A stretch of 64,000 nt of DNA from Saprospiraceae bacterium (GCA_016714085.1 JADJNW010000003.1:62001-126000), one strand, 5' to 3'; positions 44,258 through 54,105 are shown, numbered from the stretch's first letter. A program made the numbers and translations. Notes: generated from the letters alone by a model not told the origin.

Positions 44258-45136
44258 TTACAAACCATCCATATCCGTCGTCAAGACACGATTTTTCTCA
44301 TCAAACAAATAAAGTAAATCCGAAATATATTCCTTCAAATCCTTTCTATCCACTACATTATCGAGAAAACCACTTTCTAACAAAAATTCCGCGGTTTGGA
44401 AGCCTTCCGGCAGATCGCGTTTGATCGTTTCCCGAATAACTCGCGGCCCGGCAAAACCAATCAGTGCTTTGGGTTCAGCAAAATTAATATCGCCCAGCAT
44501 CGCATAGGAAGCAGTGACTCCGCCGGTAGTCGGGTCGGTGAGCATCGAAAAATAAGGAATGCCTGCTCTTGCCAAAAGTGTCAGTTTCGCTGCCGTTTTT
44601 GCCATTTGCATCAATGAAAATGCGGCTTCCATCATGCGTGCACCGCCGGATTTGGAAATAATGATAAGCGGAATACGATGTTCCAGACAATGGTCAATGG
44701 CCAGTGAAATTTTTTCACCCACGACTGAACCCATCGAGCCGCCGATAAAATTGAAGTCCATCGCCGCCACCACCAAAGGTCTTTTATTCACTTTACCTTT
44801 AGCCACAGTCATGGCTTCGCTCAATCTTGTTTTTTTGATGGTTTCTTCCAGTCGCTTTGGATAAGGCTTTAAATCGCTAAAACCAAGCATATCTTTGGCT
44901 CGGAGATTGCCAAAAAACTCATCATAACTTCCATCGAACAGCAAGGAAAAGTAATCTCTAGAGCTGATACGAACGTGATAATTGCAACTGGGACACTTGA
45001 AGAAATTTTCTTTCAATTCCTTCATGGTTGAAGTCTCTTTACACTCCTTACACTGATACCACAAGCCTTCGGGTGCCTCTTTCTTGTTTCTGGTCGCTGT
45101 TTGGATTCCTTCTCTGAGTCGTCTGAACCAACCCAT
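44258..45136 (-). CDS. accD: acetyl-CoA carboxylase carboxyltransferase subunit beta
   Basis: 292 residues; with AccA it transfers carboxyl from biotin to acetyl-CoA to form malonyl-CoA, the first step of fatty acid synthesis. The N-terminal zinc ribbon is complete (WYQCKEC, then FFKCPSCNYHVRIS). The crotonase-like part shows MDFNFIGGSMGSVVGEKI, ISKSGGARMMEAAFSLMQMA, and DPTTGGVTASYAMLGD. Normal length. Confidence 0.96.
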   Translation of the reverse strand: MGWFRRLREGIQTATRNKKEAPEGLWYQCKECKETSTMKELKENFFKCPSCNYHVRISSRDYFSLLFDGSYDEFFGNLRAKDMLGFSDLKPYPKRLEETIKKTRLSEAMTVAKGKVNKRPLVVAAMDFNFIGGSMGSVVGEKISLAIDHCLEHRIPLIIISKSGGARMMEAAFSLMQMAKTAAKLTLLARAGIPYFSMLTDPTTGGVTASYAMLGDINFAEPKALIGFAGPRVIRETIKRDLPEGFQTAEFLLESGFLDNVVDRKDLKEYISDLLYLFDEKNRVLTTDMDGL

Positions 45137-45158
45137 ATTATTATTGATTATTGTATGA

Positions 45159-45191
45159 AAGTCTGGCGCATTTTGAAAACGTGCCAGACTT
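45159..45191 (-). terminator. hairpin between hemE and accD
   Basis: AAGTCTGGC (45159-45167) pairs with GCCAGACTT (45183-45191), and the inner bases extend the stem partly. It lies 69 nt after the hemE stop and 22 nt before the accD start; only a weak T run follows, so read-through into accD is possible. Confidence 0.55.
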
Positions 45192-45259
45192 AAAATATTC
45201 TAAGCAAAATTCAAAATTAAAACACAGAAGCGATAAACGATACATTTTACTGAAAAGTT

Positions 45260-46294
45260 TTAGGATTCATAGTGGAATGCTTGCACGGTGTCAATGAAAG
45301 CGCGGACTCCGTCCAAAGGCGTATCAGGATAAACCCCATGCCCAAGATTGGCGATATGCTTGCCTTCAAATGCCTGAAGCATTGCATTTGTTTCTTTGCG
45401 AATTTGCTCAGTGGAAGCATACAAACAACAAGGATCAAGATTGCCCTGCAAAGCTTTGTCCTCCCCCACTCTTCTGCGGCTTTCCGTCGGATTCATGTTC
45501 CAATCCAAGCCGATGACATTGCAATTCATTTGTGCAAAATCTTCCAAAGCAAACCATGCACCTTTAGCAAAAATCGTAATTGGCGCTTCGGTAATGGCAT
45601 TACAAATTTGTGCAATATATTTAGCTGAAAATTCCTGATACTGCGCAGGACTCAAGATGCCCGCCCAGGAATCAAATATCTGCACCAAATCTACTCCGCT
45701 CTGAATTTGTCGTTTCAAATAAGCAATCGAAGCATCGGTTATTTTTTGCAGTAAACGATGGGATTCAATCGGTTGTGTATAAAGAAATTTCTTAGCTTTA
45801 GAAAAAGTTTTGCTCCCGGAACCTTCCACCATATACGCCAACAGCGTCCAAGGCGCACCACAAAAACCAATAAGTGGCACTCGTCCGTTCAGTTCTCGTT
45901 TAGTAATTTCCAATGCATCATATACATATTGCAAATGTGTAGCAGCCTCTTCATCAGATCGTAAGGCATCAATATCTTTTTGATTTTGAATCGTTTTTGG
46001 AAAAGCAGGTCCACGCTTCTCTTCCATCAGATAATCCAAGCCCAGAGCTTCAGGAATTACCAGAATATCAGAAAAAATAATGGCAGCATCCACGCCCAAA
46101 ATATCTACCGGCTGAATCGTGACTTCGGCGGCACGCTCAGGGGTCGTCACTAATTCCTTGAAGTCGCGCAGCTTTTCACGAACAGCGCGGTATTCAGGCA
46201 AAATACGGCCCGCTTGGCGCATAAGCCAAACGGGTGGTCGCTCTACTGGTTGTCCATTTGCAACGCGCAGTAATAAATCATTTTTTAATTTCAT
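45260..46294 (-). CDS. hemE: uroporphyrinogen decarboxylase
   Basis: 344 residues; decarboxylates uroporphyrinogen III to coproporphyrinogen III in heme synthesis. Signature 1 is present as PPVWLMRQAGRILPEYRAVR, signature 2 as GFCGAPWTLLAYMVEGSGSK, and catalytic Asp in IFSDILVIPEALGL. The C-terminal ANLGHGVYPDTPLDGVRAF is standard. Cytoplasmic. Confidence 0.97.
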   Translation of the reverse strand: MKLKNDLLLRVANGQPVERPPVWLMRQAGRILPEYRAVREKLRDFKELVTTPERAAEVTIQPVDILGVDAAIIFSDILVIPEALGLDYLMEEKRGPAFPKTIQNQKDIDALRSDEEAATHLQYVYDALEITKRELNGRVPLIGFCGAPWTLLAYMVEGSGSKTFSKAKKFLYTQPIESHRLLQKITDASIAYLKRQIQSGVDLVQIFDSWAGILSPAQYQEFSAKYIAQICNAITEAPITIFAKGAWFALEDFAQMNCNVIGLDWNMNPTESRRRVGEDKALQGNLDPCCLYASTEQIRKETNAMLQAFEGKHIANLGHGVYPDTPLDGVRAFIDTVQAFHYES

Positions 46295-46500
46295 GATGCA
46301 AAAATAAAGACATTTTAGCGACTTTCTGTTTTGGTATTGTTTGTATAAAGTAAAAAGAAAATTTTATCTGAGTAAAAAATTATTTCAAATAAATAAAATT
46401 CACCCATTTTTCTTTCAATTTCAGTCATTGCTCCAAAGGATATTTGGTCGCTTTGGCGGATTTTTCTATTTTGCCGATGGACAAAAGAATCAAATCAGAT

Positions 46501-47835
46501 ATGAAGAAACTGGCGCTGCATTGGCAGATACTGATTGGGATGGGCGCAGGTGTGCTATTTGGTGTGCTGGCAGCATCTTTGAACTGGAATCAATTCGTCA
46601 GCGATTGGATCAAACCCTTTGGCACTATTTTTATTAATCTGCTCAAACTCATTGCTATTCCTTTGATCGTTGCTTCTTTAATAAAAGGTATCGCCGATTT
46701 GCAGGATATTTCCAAACTCTCCAAAATGGGGACGCGTACGATTGGCATTTATTTAATGACCACGACGATTGCGATTATTCTGGGTCTAATTTTAGTGAAT
46801 ATCATTCAACCCGGAAAATGGATCGAACCAAGTACGCAAACCGAACTCATGGAAGCCTACGGCGGTGATGCTTCGAGTCGAATCGCGCAAGCAGAAGCTC
46901 AAAAAGGCCGAGGCCCGCTGCAACCACTGGTAGATATTGTGCCGGATAATATTTTTGGTGCGGCTACTAATAATGGCAATATGCTACAAGTAATTTTCTT
47001 CGTCATCTTTTTTGGCATCGGTATTATTCTTATTCCAGCCGACAAAGCGAAACCTCTCCGCGAGTTTTTTGATGGATTGAACGAGGTTGTTCTAAAAATG
47101 ATTGATATCATTATGCTTGGCGCGCCTTTTGGCGTTTTCGCGTTACTAGCAGCTTTGGTTGTGGAGTCTCCAAGTGCTGATTTGTTTATGGCGCTCATTG
47201 GGTATGGGCTTTGTGTCTTAATTGGGCTTGGATTATTGATTTTTGGATTCTATCCTTTGTTGGTCAAAACATTTACTGGCAAAAACTATCGCTTCTTTTT
47301 CAATGGCATTTCGCCAGCGCAATTGGTAGCATTTTCAACCAGTTCGAGCGCAGCTACCTTGCCGGTGACAATGGAACGAGTAGAAGAACACCTCGGTGTG
47401 GATGAAGAAGTTGGAAGTTTCGTATTGCCTATCGGGGCTACGATCAATATGGATGGCACCAGTTTGTATCAAGCAGTGGCGGCGGTTTTCATTGCACAAG
47501 CATTTGGCATGGAACTAACCCTTGGGACGCAACTGGGGATCATTCTCACGGCATTATTGGCTTCGATTGGTTCGGCTGCTGTACCAGGCGCAGGTATGGT
47601 GATGTTGGTCATTGTATTGGGACAAGCAGGCATTCCAGAAGCCGGTTTGGCCTTGATTTTTGCGGTTGACCGCCCATTGGACATGTGCCGCACCGTAGCA
47701 AATGTAACCAGTGATGCAACGGTTTCAATGCTTGTCGCAAAAAGCATGGATAAATTACACGATCCGCATGTGAAAGACTGGGACGATTTCTATCCAAAAA
47801 ACAGATTACAACAAACGACTGAGGTAGAAAAATAA
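46501..47835 (+). CDS. dicarboxylate/amino acid:cation symporter (DAACS), copy 1
   Basis: 444 residues from ATG 46501, the start that aligns with the next gene; ATG 46477 is in frame upstream. Sodium- or proton-coupled uptake of glutamate, aspartate or C4-dicarboxylates across the inner membrane. Family marks: KPFGTIFINLLKLIAIPLIV, the serine-rich re-entrant loop LVAFSTSSSAATLPVTMERV, GATINMDGTSLYQAVAAVFI with the Na-binding NMDGT, and VDRPLDMCRTVANVTSDATV. The NxxSD(A) end motif carries the substrate-binding Asp and Asn. Tandem copy of the gene at 48029. Confidence 0.94.
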   Translation: MKKLALHWQILIGMGAGVLFGVLAASLNWNQFVSDWIKPFGTIFINLLKLIAIPLIVASLIKGIADLQDISKLSKMGTRTIGIYLMTTTIAIILGLILVNIIQPGKWIEPSTQTELMEAYGGDASSRIAQAEAQKGRGPLQPLVDIVPDNIFGAATNNGNMLQVIFFVIFFGIGIILIPADKAKPLREFFDGLNEVVLKMIDIIMLGAPFGVFALLAALVVESPSADLFMALIGYGLCVLIGLGLLIFGFYPLLVKTFTGKNYRFFFNGISPAQLVAFSTSSSAATLPVTMERVEEHLGVDEEVGSFVLPIGATINMDGTSLYQAVAAVFIAQAFGMELTLGTQLGIILTALLASIGSAAVPGAGMVMLVIVLGQAGIPEAGLALIFAVDRPLDMCRTVANVTSDATVSMLVAKSMDKLHDPHVKDWDDFYPKNRLQQTTEVEK

Positions 47836-47846
47836 TTCATAATCAC

Positions 47847-47883
47847 TGGAGGATTAAAGTTTTACACATTCTTTAATCCTCCA
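47847..47883 (+). terminator. rho-independent terminator between the symporter genes
   Basis: TGGAGGATTAAAG (47847-47859) pairs with CTTTAATCCTCCA (47871-47883), perfect 13 bp, loop 11 nt, then ATGCATTTTTT. It starts 11 nt after the stop codon, so the two symporters are separately transcribed at least in part. Confidence 0.85.
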
Positions 47884-48028
47884 ATGCATTTTTTAAGATT
47901 ATCTACAAATCTTCCGATTCAATAAATTTTTTTCCTTCCAATCTACAATTACAAGAATTTCTCTAATTTGCTTGCCTATTCGTAAATTCTAACTACCAAA
48001 AAAAGCATTATTTTCTAAAATCATTACC

Positions 48029-49357
48029 ATGAAGAAACTCGCCTTACATTGGCAAATTCTGATAGGCATGGTTGCCGGAGTATTATTTGGCATTCTGGCT
48101 GCACAAATCGGTTGGAATAAAATTGTGATCGACTGGATCAAACCTTTCGGTACTATTTTTATTAATCTCCTGAAACTCATCGCTTTACCATTAATCGTAG
48201 CTTCCCTTGTAAAAGGTGTTTCAGATTTACAGGATATTTCCAAACTTTCCAAAATTGGTGGCCGTACCGTTGCTATTTATCTTTTAACAACTGCGTTTGC
48301 GGTGTCCTTAGGTTTGATTATTGTAAATATTTTCCAACCCGGAAAACTCATTTCCAAAGAGACTCAGGAACAACTCATGACGTCGTATGGTGGTGACGCT
48401 GCTACCCGTATCGCTCAGGCGGAAGCGCAGAAAAGCGCAGGCCCGCTGGACGCTATTGTGGATATTGTTCCTGACAATATTTTTGGCGCGGCTTCCAGCA
48501 ATGGCAATATGCTGCAAGTCATCTTTTTCGTTATCTTTTTTGGAATCGGATTAATTCTTATCCCTGCCAATAAAGCCCAACCAGTCAAGGATTTTTTTGA
48601 TGGGCTGAATGAAGTCATTCTCAAAATGATTGATATTATTATGCTGGCAGCGCCATTTGGCGTTTTTGCATTGCTGGCAGCTTTAGTTGTGGAGTCGCCC
48701 AGTATTGATTTGTTCAAAGCATTGATTGGTTATGCGCTTTGCGTTTTACTCGGAATTGGATTATTATTATTCGCATTTTACCCAACGTTGGTGCGGATTT
48801 TCACAGGTAAATCGTATCGTTTTTTCCAAAGAGGGATTGCTCCTGCGCAATTGGTAGCATTTTCAACCAGTTCGAGCGCCGCAACACTGCCTGTTACCAT
48901 GGAACGCGCAGAAGAGCATCTCGGCGTGGACGAAGAAGTGGCAAGCTTTGTCTTGCCTATCGGCGCCACGGTCAACATGGATGGCACAGCTTTGTATCAG
49001 GCTGTAGCGGCAGTATTCATTGCACAAACTTTTGGTATGGAACTGTCACTTTCGGCGCAATTAGGCATTATTCTTACAGCTACATTGGCTTCCATTGGCT
49101 CAGCAGCAGTGCCCAGTGCAGGCATGGTGATGCTGGTGATTGTCTTAGGACAAGCAGGCATTCCAGAAGCCGGTTTGGCCTTGATTTTTGCGGTGGATCG
49201 CCCATTGGATATGTGCAGAACCGCAGCAAACGTGACCAGCGATGCAACAGTAGCAATGATCGTAGCGAAAAGTATGGGCAAGCTCGGCAAACCGCATACG
49301 CGCGATTTAGGAGATTTCTATCCAAAAGATAAGGAAGAAGCTGAGGTAGTAGGGTAA
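48029..49357 (+). CDS. dicarboxylate/amino acid:cation symporter (DAACS), copy 2
   Basis: 442 residues, closely similar to the preceding gene along the whole length, with identical core blocks (LVAFSTSSSAATLPVTMER, ANVTSDATV, NMDGT). Differences cluster in the extracellular or periplasmic loop around residues 110-150 and in the last 20 residues. The pair is a recent-looking tandem duplication with separate terminator and leader, which suggests different expression or small substrate differences. Confidence 0.94.
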   Translation: MKKLALHWQILIGMVAGVLFGILAAQIGWNKIVIDWIKPFGTIFINLLKLIALPLIVASLVKGVSDLQDISKLSKIGGRTVAIYLLTTAFAVSLGLIIVNIFQPGKLISKETQEQLMTSYGGDAATRIAQAEAQKSAGPLDAIVDIVPDNIFGAASSNGNMLQVIFFVIFFGIGLILIPANKAQPVKDFFDGLNEVILKMIDIIMLAAPFGVFALLAALVVESPSIDLFKALIGYALCVLLGIGLLLFAFYPTLVRIFTGKSYRFFQRGIAPAQLVAFSTSSSAATLPVTMERAEEHLGVDEEVASFVLPIGATVNMDGTALYQAVAAVFIAQTFGMELSLSAQLGIILTATLASIGSAAVPSAGMVMLVIVLGQAGIPEAGLALIFAVDRPLDMCRTAANVTSDATVAMIVAKSMGKLGKPHTRDLGDFYPKDKEEAEVVG

Positions 49358-49423
49358 GAAATTGGGAATTAAGAAATTTTGTATATCTAAATATTTAATA
49401 AACAATTTTTTACATATTAAAAA

Positions 49424-49960
49424 ATGTCAGCAGGAAATCAAGCATTAGGCATTGGCTCCAGAGTAAAGCACCCCGCTTACGGCGATGGCGTCGTCATTCG
49501 ATTGCACAAAGCTACTTATGAAGTATGTTTTATGTTGTACGGCATCAAGCAAGTAGGAAGAGATTATGATAAATGGGACATTATTGAAGCGGTACCGGCA
49601 GAAGATAGCGTCACCTTTAGTGAAGCAGAGAAATCCTTGATAAAAATTTTGCGCAACTTTTCCGACATCTCCGAAGAAGTGCCGCTCGGCGATCGCTGGG
49701 AAGGAGGAACGATGATTTTAAGGCCTTCTGATAATTCTTTGAAAGAAAAAGAGCTTCCAATTGAAACTTTTTTCCACAAAATCGTAATGGTACGTGATAG
49801 GCTTCGTGTAATGGAGCAGCGCATTAACAGTAGCGAAAAGCTGACTGATGAAGATAAAATCAATTTGCAGCAATATCTCACGCGCATTTATGGCAGTTTG
49901 ACTACTTTTAATGTTTTATTCAAATACAAAGAGCATCATTTCGCCGGGGAAAAAGGATAA
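49424..49960 (+). CDS. hypothetical protein with SH3/KOW-like N-terminus
   Basis: 178 residues, no signal peptide. The N-terminal 60 residues (LGIGSRVKHPAYGDGVVIRL, YEVCFMLYGIKQVGR) resemble the small beta barrel found in CarD-like or UvrD-tail domains, where a G-x-x-V-x-H-P-x-x-G-x-G-x-V pattern is common. The remainder is helical (FFHKIVMVRDRLRVMEQRI). A nucleic-acid or RNA polymerase contact is possible but speculative. No closer family seen. Confidence 0.7.
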   Translation: MSAGNQALGIGSRVKHPAYGDGVVIRLHKATYEVCFMLYGIKQVGRDYDKWDIIEAVPAEDSVTFSEAEKSLIKILRNFSDISEEVPLGDRWEGGTMILRPSDNSLKEKELPIETFFHKIVMVRDRLRVMEQRINSSEKLTDEDKINLQQYLTRIYGSLTTFNVLFKYKEHHFAGEKG

Positions 49961-50062
49961 TCCCTGATTGAATCCATGAAAATAGGCTATCTTTTAATTA
50001 CATCCAAAAACAATTGCGCTTCTCAAAGCCTTTATTTACATTGAAACAATGACTTAAAGCAC

Positions 50063-51415
50063 ATGATCTCTACATTTGTGAAAAATAAAATGCTATTCTT
50101 ATTGGCAATGGCAGCGATAACCTTTGGTTCCGGTTGTTTTGTAGCCGAAAACCCTTACACAGGCTTGGCTCCAGGCTATTGGCGCGCCATTCTCACCTTG
50201 GATCCTGCGGCAGCTAGCGCAGCGCAAGGTGGCACTGCCGATGATGAGGAAATCCCTAATCGGATTGATCAGATTAATTCTGGTGAGCTTCCATTTACTT
50301 TTGAAGTAAAATATGAAAATGATACTAAATTTTACATCGAAATTATAAATGGAGAAGAACGCATTCGGATAGATAGTATCTTGATTGGCAGGGATAAACG
50401 CATTGCAAAAGATACGATTGTAATTAATTTTCCGGTATTTGATTCTTATATTAAAGGGATATATCATGAAAATATCATTCAAGGTGAATGGGTAGTAAAT
50501 AATCGAAACGTAGATTATCGAGTTCCATTTGTTGCCCGTCAAGGTTTGTCGCATCGCTTCACCAAAATGAAAGAAACACCTGCCATGGATGTAAGCGGGC
50601 GCTGGGAAGTTGCGTTTTCACCTGGAACGGAAGACCAGGAAAAAGGAATCGGAGAATTTGTGCAAAAAGGCAATGATTTGGGTGGTACTTTCATGACTGA
50701 AGTCGGAGATCACCGCTTTCTGGAAGGCACGATACAAGGCGACAAGCTTTATCTTTCCGCCTTCGATGGCTCGCACGCATATTTATTTGAAGCCAAGATA
50801 CAGCCCGATAGCTCTTTATTTGGCACTTGGTGGTCGGGTAAGCATTATACCACGACCTGGACGGCTCGACGAAACTCAGAATTTCGCTTGGCCAATGCGG
50901 ATTCATTGACTTATCTGAATCCAGGCTACGATCAATTTACTTTTGCATTTAAAAATCCTGATGGTAAAACGGTCACGCTTGAGGATCCGCAATATCAAAG
51001 CAAAATAAAGATTGTGCAAATCATGGGCACCTGGTGTCCGAATTGTAGAGATGAAACCGAGTTTTTGCTGGATTATATAAAAAATAATCCTAATGAAAAT
51101 CTGGAATTAATCGCACTTGCTTTTGAGCGCCACAAAGACGAAAGCAAGGCGTTGGCTGCCATTCGCAAATACAAGGAATTCTTTGGGATAGATTATGAAA
51201 TTCTCTATGCAGGTTCTAATATCAAAACCGAAGCGAGTAAAGCCTTACCAATGCTCAATCGTGTGATTTCTTTTCCAACCATGATTATCATAGATCGACA
51301 GAATAAAGTTCGGCACATTCATACCGGTTTTTCAGGGCCGGCTACGAGCGAATACGCAGTTTTTACGCAAAAATTTGACAGTTTTATCCAGGAATTACTG
51401 GCAGAAGAATTATAA
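50063..51415 (+). CDS. TlpA-like thioredoxin family lipoprotein
   Basis: 450 residues with a lipobox (AAITFGSGC, Cys 25). The N-terminal two thirds form a beta-rich region of the kind often found before Bacteroidota TlpA domains (DVSGRWEVAFSPGTEDQEKG, GTWWSGKHYTTTWTARR). The C-terminal thioredoxin-like domain (about 310-450) has the redox pair in MGTWCPNCRDETEFLLDYI and the cis-proline segment VISFPTMIIIDRQ. It should act as a disulfide reductase or thiol exchanger in the periplasm, held to a membrane. Confidence 0.9.
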   Translation: MISTFVKNKMLFLLAMAAITFGSGCFVAENPYTGLAPGYWRAILTLDPAAASAAQGGTADDEEIPNRIDQINSGELPFTFEVKYENDTKFYIEIINGEERIRIDSILIGRDKRIAKDTIVINFPVFDSYIKGIYHENIIQGEWVVNNRNVDYRVPFVARQGLSHRFTKMKETPAMDVSGRWEVAFSPGTEDQEKGIGEFVQKGNDLGGTFMTEVGDHRFLEGTIQGDKLYLSAFDGSHAYLFEAKIQPDSSLFGTWWSGKHYTTTWTARRNSEFRLANADSLTYLNPGYDQFTFAFKNPDGKTVTLEDPQYQSKIKIVQIMGTWCPNCRDETEFLLDYIKNNPNENLELIALAFERHKDESKALAAIRKYKEFFGIDYEILYAGSNIKTEASKALPMLNRVISFPTMIIIDRQNKVRHIHTGFSGPATSEYAVFTQKFDSFIQELLAEEL

Positions 51416-51501
51416 ATGCTTAATTTTGAAGATTTAATAAATTCTTGATTATTTTATTAGTGACTTTAAATTCCAAAAAACAAAATTCTTAGAACCAACA
51501 C

Positions 51502-52206
51502 ATGAAAAGTATAGCTTTAGCGTACTGCATTGAAAACATTAGAATTGCAGAAGATATTGAACGACAACTTAGTCGTGCTTCTTACGCATTTGAACATTTC
51601 TATTGCAAACGAACCACCAGTGAAGACCCCCTCAGCGCTCAGTTGCGCGGCAAACGCAATCCTATTTTGCTGATTATCAGCGATAATTTCTTAAAATCCG
51701 CTCAGTGCATGAGTGGTGGGCTAAAATTCCTTCAGGAACGCGGCTCGGATATACTGCCAATTATCGTAGATGGCCAGACGAAAGATGATAATAATGGACA
51801 AACCATAGGTGTTCCGACGCAGTTTGATCGCGTGAGTGATAGTAACAAATATATTAATTATTGGCAAGATCAATATCTTGATCTCCGCAAACAAAAGCGC
51901 CAGCTTCATGACGAATTGGACGAGGAAAAGTTCAATCAGCATTTGCGCGTCATGCGTGATATTTCGGGTGAAATTGGAGAGTTTTTGAGGACGTTGCGCA
52001 ATATGAATTTCCTGGAATATCCTGATTTTATTGCCAATAGTTATGAGCATTTTTTCCGTTTTACCAATGATGACAATGGCTGGAGGGCTTTCAGAGAATT
52101 ACAACCCTTAGCACCAATTACTACAACAACTACTTTCGAGCCACCTGCGCTTGTTGTGTCCGAGCCAGAGGTTGAAATGGAGCCAGAAGTCGACATCCCA
52201 TGCTGA
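51502..52206 (+). CDS. TIR-like domain part of a TIR-TPR-SDR fusion (frameshifted)
   Basis: 234 residues in this frame. Residues 1-95 look like a TIR domain: strand SIALAYC, helix RIAEDIERQLSRASYAFEHF, then NPILLIISDNFLKSAQCM and DILPIIVDG. The catalytic Glu of NADase TIR domains, expected in the helix after the conserved W/C (xxWCxxE), is not there; the segment reads SAQCMSGGLKFL. A helical segment (about 115-190) follows, then a Pro/Glu-rich linker. The frame ends at TGA 52204, but removing one C from 52197-52199 continues it into the gene at 52199-54085 (VDI-HADLEEPILEEK), giving one 860-residue protein. Confidence 0.72.
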   Translation: MKSIALAYCIENIRIAEDIERQLSRASYAFEHFYCKRTTSEDPLSAQLRGKRNPILLIISDNFLKSAQCMSGGLKFLQERGSDILPIIVDGQTKDDNNGQTIGVPTQFDRVSDSNKYINYWQDQYLDLRKQKRQLHDELDEEKFNQHLRVMRDISGEIGEFLRTLRNMNFLEYPDFIANSYEHFFRFTNDDNGWRAFRELQPLAPITTTTTFEPPALVVSEPEVEMEPEVDIPC

Positions 52207-54085
52207 TTTGGAAGAACCGATTCTGGAAGAAAAAGTGGAGGAAGTGCCTGTTTTAGAAATGGAGGAAGAAGAAGAAATCCCTCAACCCGAACCCGAATCG
52301 AATTTTAACAGCCATTTTGAATTTGAAGAGGAAGAACTTAGTCTAGAAAACCAGCCCGACGAAAGCGAAACATCTTCAACAGAAGAATCTGATTTAGAAA
52401 TAGTTACAGAAGTTCAAGAACAGGAAATTCCTGATGAGCCAGTTGAGTCGGAGGTCTTGGAAGAAGAGCCAATCACGGATGCCCAAATTCAAACCTGGAT
52501 TGAAACAGCTCAGGAGGTTGCCAGCGCTGGTAACGCACAAGAGTCCTTAAATTCCTTAGCAGATTATATTTCGTTTCATCCTGGCAATTTTGACTTGCGT
52601 TACGCTTATGCTGCTTTATTGGCACAATATACTGATAATCAAGCCGAAAGCATTAATCAATTAGACGCTGCCTTAGAAATTGAACCGGAAAATGAAAATG
52701 CACTGCTATTAATGGGGCAATTGGCAGAATTAAAACAGGATTTCTTGTTGGCAAAAAATTCTTATGAGAAATTAATAGACATCAACGATGAAAATGCCGA
52801 TGCTTACTATCGCTTGGGCATGGTCATTGCTGCGCAGTTTCCCGATCAAGTGGAGCAAGCTGCTAAATATTTCAAAAAAGCAGCCAAATACGATGAATCC
52901 AATGTAGATGCGGTATATCGCTACGCCAGCTTATTGGCAGAGCAATTGGAAAAGCCCAAAAAAGCAATCAAATATTTTGAAAAAACGCTCAAGGCGAATA
53001 CCAAGCATCCTTTTGCGAATTATGATCTGGCGGTATTATATCATAAAATGGGCAATAAAGAAACTGCCCGTGAATATTACCTACGCGCTATAAAAATCAA
53101 TCCAGAATTAAAAACGCCGGAAAACGACAAAGCATTTGAATACAAAATCACCGCTTACCCGGAATCGGCAGTAGCACACGACACAATTGAAGCACTCAAG
53201 CAAAGCATCCAACAGTTGGAAGAAATGCTGAAAGCACAGGAAGAAGAGGTGGCAAAGCAAGCAGAAGTATTAGAAACTCCAAAAGAAAAACTTCCGGGCG
53301 AAGGCAAAATTGCGCTGATCACTGGCGCGACTTCTGGCATCGGGCGAGCCACGGCAACATTATTCGCAGAAAATGGTTTTGACTTGATTCTCACTGGTCG
53401 CCGCAAAGAACGTTTGGATGATCTGGAGAAAGCATTGGAGTCCGAATATGATATCAAAATTAAAACACTTGATTTTGATGTTCGAGATGTAAAAGAGGTA
53501 GAACGAGCCATTGAAAACCTCAATGAAGATTGGCAAGCTATTGATATTTTGATTAATAATGCCGGAAAAGCCAAAGGTTTCCATCCGATTCATGAGGGAA
53601 AATTGGAGCATTGGGAAGAGATGATCGATACGAATGTAAAAGGTTTGTTATATATGACGCGGGTGGTGGCTTCCTTGATGGTGAAACGAAGAAAAGGTCA
53701 CATTATTAACATCAGTTCGACCGCCGGGAAAGAAGTCTATCCGAATGGGAATGTGTATTGTGCCTCCAAATTCGCGGTAGAGGCCTTGACTAAAGGGATG
53801 CGTCTGGATTTGCATTCCTACAATATTCGCGTGAGTCAGGTCGCGCCTGGTCACGTAGAAGAGACGGAATTTGCATTGGTTCGGTTTGATGGCGACGCCG
53901 AAAGAGCCAGGATTTATGAAGATTTTAAACCCCTGAATGCGAGCGATGTAGCCGATGCAATCCTTTGGGCGATCACGCGTCCGCCGCACGTAAATGTACA
54001 AGATATTTTGCTGATGGGCACGCAACAAGCTGGTGTGACGATTATCGATCGGAGCGGTAGAGCTATTTTTGAAGAAGAAGAATAG
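52199..54085 (+). CDS. acidic linker, TPR and short-chain dehydrogenase part of the fusion
   Basis: 628 residues continuing the TIR-like gene after a frame break. In joined numbering: a Glu-rich linker (about 233-330), TPR repeats (about 345-540, for example ADAYYRLGMVIAAQFPDQV and HPFANYDLAVLYHKMGNKET), a short coiled coil (about 560-590), and a YdfG-type short-chain dehydrogenase (about 598-860): cofactor loop TGATSGIGRATA at 607, INNAGKAKGF, Ser in INISSTAG, and Tyr752/Lys756 in YCASK. The SDR is complete and should be active with NAD(P)(H). This frame alone has no convincing start, which supports a single gene with a one-base consensus error. Confidence 0.85.
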   Translation, partial: HADLEEPILEEKVEEVPVLEMEEEEEIPQPEPESNFNSHFEFEEEELSLENQPDESETSSTEESDLEIVTEVQEQEIPDEPVESEVLEEEPITDAQIQTWIETAQEVASAGNAQESLNSLADYISFHPGNFDLRYAYAALLAQYTDNQAESINQLDAALEIEPENENALLLMGQLAELKQDFLLAKNSYEKLIDINDENADAYYRLGMVIAAQFPDQVEQAAKYFKKAAKYDESNVDAVYRYASLLAEQLEKPKKAIKYFEKTLKANTKHPFANYDLAVLYHKMGNKETAREYYLRAIKINPELKTPENDKAFEYKITAYPESAVAHDTIEALKQSIQQLEEMLKAQEEEVAKQAEVLETPKEKLPGEGKIALITGATSGIGRATATLFAENGFDLILTGRRKERLDDLEKALESEYDIKIKTLDFDVRDVKEVERAIENLNEDWQAIDILINNAGKAKGFHPIHEGKLEHWEEMIDTNVKGLLYMTRVVASLMVKRRKGHIINISSTAGKEVYPNGNVYCASKFAVEALTKGMRLDLHSYNIRVSQVAPGHVEETEFALVRFDGDAERARIYEDFKPLNASDVADAILWAITRPPHVNVQDILLMGTQQAGVTIIDRSGRAIFEEEE

Positions 54086-54105
54086 TCAAATACTTGATTA
54101 CCAAG

